This document shows, piece by piece, positions 6,607-8,388 of a DNA stretch of 8,388 nt. A program made the translations under genes and the position numbers. The stretch comes from JAICMB01 sp035295125 (lineage in GTDB: Bacteria; Acidobacteriota; Terriglobia; Bryobacterales; Bryobacteraceae), in the NCBI GenBank assembly GCA_035295125.1, contig DATGJP010000036.1:1-8388 (forward strand), in the 5' to 3' direction. Positions within the stretch are counted from its first letter, which is position 1, and each line of letters starts with the position of its first letter. The notes below the pieces were generated by a model that searched no databases, was not told where the DNA came from, and saw nothing but the letters and a program-made list of their open reading frames with translations.

Positions 6607-8388
6607 ATCCAGTCATCACCAACGACGAAGTCGTCAGCCAGCCTCTAACGCACGACGACGACTTGAAGCTCCTGGTGGAGTGGTCGTCCCCCTGGCACGA
6701 GTTCGTCACGTCGATTGGTCCAGCCCTAGCCCATTCTCCCAAGCGTCTGGCCGGCGAAGCCCGCACCGACGTCACGGCCTACCGGGAAATGGCAATCTCA
6801 TGGGCCGCTGAGGTTGTCCTAATCGTCCTGGCAATCGTGATTCCGGCCCGACTCGCGGTGCTGCGGCCCTATCAGCCTCCGGTCATGCCGAAATACGACG
6901 TGATCTATTTCTCCGGCGACGAACTGCCTCAGACCGAAGACCGTGGCGGCGCGAAGGCTGGAACCGCCGGGCGAGCAGGAGGTCATGAGGCTCATCACCG
7001 AACACAGGTCATTCGCGTGGCACGGGGTGAGGGTCTGCGCGAAAAGGTTGTGGACGCGCCGAAACTCGATTTGCCTACTTCCCTCTCCGACGTCGCCAAT
7101 TTACTGGCGTACAAGCCGATCCCCGGACCTGCACCAGCCGAGGGGCTGCATCCTTCTCTACGGGCGCCATCCTTGTCGGACGGCATCGTCGCGCCCAGCC
7201 CCCAAGCTCAGCGGGATAATTTGCGGCGTCCCGCTCCATCGCTCGCCGCCAATATTGTTCCGCCGAGCCCGCAAGCCCAGCGCGATAATTTCCGCAATTC
7301 TGCACCGTCGATGAGCACTACGATTGTTCCGCCGAGCCCGAGCGCTCCCGTGCAGATTTCTCCCGCTCGCGTGGCTGGGGATCAAATGATCTCGGTGATT
7401 CCTCCGCCGGTCTCCGCGCCCGAGCAAGTCACCAATCTTCACCCGCGTCTGACCCTGCCAGCGCCAAGCGTGGTTGCCCCGCCCCCTTCGACCGTCGCTC
7501 GCGAACTTCGCCCCGGACCCGGATTTGGTCCCGGTGACCCGCAGAGGCAAGTCGTGCCACCGCCCGTACAATTGGGCAATATCTCGCCGCAGCGAAATGC
7601 CTATGGTCGCGGTATTGGAAACTCCAACGTCGTGCCGCCCCCGGTCCAACTGAATGGTGCAAGCAATGGCCGCACTGGCGTGGCCAGCCTTGGCAATCCC
7701 AACATCGTCGCTCCTCCCGTTCAGGTCAGCGGCTCTTCGTCAGAACGATCCAATGGCCGAGGCGCTCCGGGCGTCGGCAATCCAACCGTTGTTCCCCCTC
7801 CCGTGCAGGTTGCTGGAGGCGGCTCGTTACGCGGCGCGAACGGGACCGGTCTCGGCGGAAGGCCGTCCGTCGTTCCACCTCCGCCCAACGCAGCGACTAC
7901 GGGCGGAGGATTAGGTCGGGGCAGTCGCGGCAATGGCCTTGGTGGCCCTGGCGATGTCGGTGCAGTCTCGGCTCCGCCGAGCACGACAGGTGGAAATGCG
8001 GCAGGATCCGGAATTGTCGTCTCGAATCAACCTGGGTCGAAAGTTGGACTTCCGGGCGGCGCGGGCACTGGTTCCCTGGCGTTGTCACCGCCAGGCGGCG
8101 ACAAGCCCGGCGTCGGAAGCGGACAGGGCGGAAACGGCATCGGACAAGGCTCCGGCACAGGCAGCGGACTTTCGCATGACGGCCCGGGCGCATCCGTCTC
8201 CGGCAAAGGCCCCGGCTCCGACACCGTAGCGCGCGCCGGAATCTCTCCGTTCCCCGGAACGGGTGGTGCAGGCAACGGAACGGTTGGCAAACCTCCTATT
8301 CCCGGCGTCTCGGTACACGGTGGCAGCGACGTGATCACTCTTCCAGCTTCGGCGGTGACGGCAACGCCCCGCCGAACCCCACACGCTC
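6603..8388 (+). CDS. Pro/Gly-rich single-pass membrane protein, probable TonB-like (partial, open at right edge)
   Basis: The frame opens at ATG 6603 in an ATGA overlap with the DUF192 stop and has no stop through base 8388: 595 complete codons. Upstream are GGAA (6591-6594) and GAGG directly abutting the ATG, so translation is probably coupled. ATG 6789, just before the membrane segment, is an alternative. Residues 1-67 are polar and acidic (Asp18-Asp20), probably cytoplasmic. Residues 68-87 form one membrane segment (VVLIVLAIVIPARLAVL). Residues 88-180 begin with PYQPPVMPKYDVIYFSGDELPQ, then a Gly/Ala/His stretch. Residues 195-430 are Pro-rich with two repeat arrays, and 430-570 are Gly-rich. 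Cytoplasmic tail, one membrane pass and a long Pro-rich arm match the TonB plan, and I recall similar acidobacterial proteins ending in a TonB C-terminal domain. That domain is not in the window. A different anchor or structural protein remains possible. Confidence 0.8.
   Translation, partial: MNPVITNDEVVSQPLTHDDDLKLLVEWSSPWHEFVTSIGPALAHSPKRLAGEARTDVTAYREMAISWAAEVVLIVLAIVIPARLAVLRPYQPPVMPKYDVIYFSGDELPQTEDRGGAKAGTAGRAGGHEAHHRTQVIRVARGEGLREKVVDAPKLDLPTSLSDVANLLAYKPIPGPAPAEGLHPSLRAPSLSDGIVAPSPQAQRDNLRRPAPSLAANIVPPSPQAQRDNFRNSAPSMSTTIVPPSPSAPVQISPARVAGDQMISVIPPPVSAPEQVTNLHPRLTLPAPSVVAPPPSTVARELRPGPGFGPGDPQRQVVPPPVQLGNISPQRNAYGRGIGNSNVVPPPVQLNGASNGRTGVASLGNPNIVAPPVQVSGSSSERSNGRGAPGVGNPTVVPPPVQVAGGGSLRGANGTGLGGRPSVVPPPPNAATTGGGLGRGSRGNGLGGPGDVGAVSAPPSTTGGNAAGSGIVVSNQPGSKVGLPGGAGTGSLALSPPGGDKPGVGSGQGGNGIGQGSGTGSGLSHDGPGASVSGKGPGSDTVARAGISPFPGTGGAGNGTVGKPPIPGVSVHGGSDVITLPASAVTATPRRTPHA
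7185..7340 (+). repeat. 69-base in-frame tandem repeat in the Pro-rich arm
   Basis: Two full 23-codon units (7185-7253 and 7254-7322) and the start of a third (7323-7340). The units read IVAPSPQAQRDNLRRPAPSL plus three residues, and IVPPSPQAQRDNFRNSAPSM plus three. The third begins IVPPSP and then diverges. Third codon positions differ between units, which shows that the repeat is old and kept at protein level. Confidence 0.7.
7551..7889 (+). repeat. 75-84 base imperfect tandem repeat (VVPPPVQ units)
   Basis: Four units start at 7551, 7629, 7704 and 7788, with a fifth core at 7869. Each starts with a core V/I-V-P/A-P-P-V-Q followed by 18-21 residues of Gly/Asn/Ser with a frequent GNP or GN close to the next core: VVPPPVQLGN, VVPPPVQLNG, IVAPPVQVSG, VVPPPVQVAG, then VVPPPPNAAT. 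Unit lengths are 78, 75, 84 and 81 bases. The cores are conserved and the linkers vary in length, as expected for spaced rigid or binding motifs. Confidence 0.65.

Noticed and set aside
6943..7314. Plus-strand frame of 123 codons, and similar short ones at 7654-7914 and 7933-8229
   Set aside because: All lie within the open frame starting at 6603 in another phase. Their products are Arg/Pro/Ser shadows, while the 6603 frame has a membrane segment and in-frame repeats.
7158..7649. Minus-strand open frame of 163 codons in the Pro-rich region
   Set aside because: It is antisense to the long plus-strand frame, has an Arg/Gly/His composition typical of reversed GC-rich codons, and shows no domain.
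7185..7889. CRISPR-like array
   Set aside because: The repeats are in-frame, degenerate and contiguous, without unique spacers between exact repeats, so they are protein-level repeats.

Overview
The window is one co-directional plus-strand stretch carrying the distal half of a Tad/Flp (type IVc) pilus assembly operon, followed by two accessory genes. The dense GC-rich coding, the absence of a cpaD-like gene between the secretin and the TadZ-type ATPase, and the Pro/Gly-rich single-pass protein at the right end all resemble soil Acidobacteriota. That assignment rests on remembered family resemblance and could not be tested here.

Layout: 2-193 is the 3' end of cpaB (rcpC). It is followed by cpaC/rcpA, the outer-membrane secretin (222-1718); cpaE/tadZ, a polar-localisation ATPase with a degenerate receiver domain (1785-2957); cpaF/tadA, the hexameric motor ATPase (2974-4272); tadB (4291-5271) and tadC (5275-6174), the inner-membrane platform proteins; a small DUF192 protein (6214-6606); and a long reading frame that starts in an ATGA overlap with the DUF192 stop (6603) and is still open at base 8388. 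This last frame encodes a cytoplasmic N-terminus, one membrane segment and a very long Pro/Gly-rich, repeat-bearing region. It looks like the front of a TonB-type energy transducer, but the domain that would prove this lies outside the window.

How it works together: in the known Tad scheme the secretin forms the outer-membrane pore, CpaB is its periplasmic partner, CpaE places the machine, CpaF hydrolyses ATP, and TadB/TadC form the platform that CpaF acts on. The pilin (flp), prepilin peptidase (tadV/cpaA) and pseudopilins (tadE/F/G) are not in the window. The small gaps (28, 66, 16, 18, 3 and 39 bases, then an overlap) and the lack of any terminator suggest a single transcript that continues past both ends.

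No tRNA, rRNA, CRISPR, insertion sequence, promoter or terminator was recognised. No gene-free stretch exceeds 66 bases, and the minus strand shows only shadow frames. The components are mostly a standard machine. The least explained parts are the DUF192 plus TonB-like pair attached to it, the repeat arrays in the latter, and the 25-codon mini-ORF joining cpaC to cpaE.
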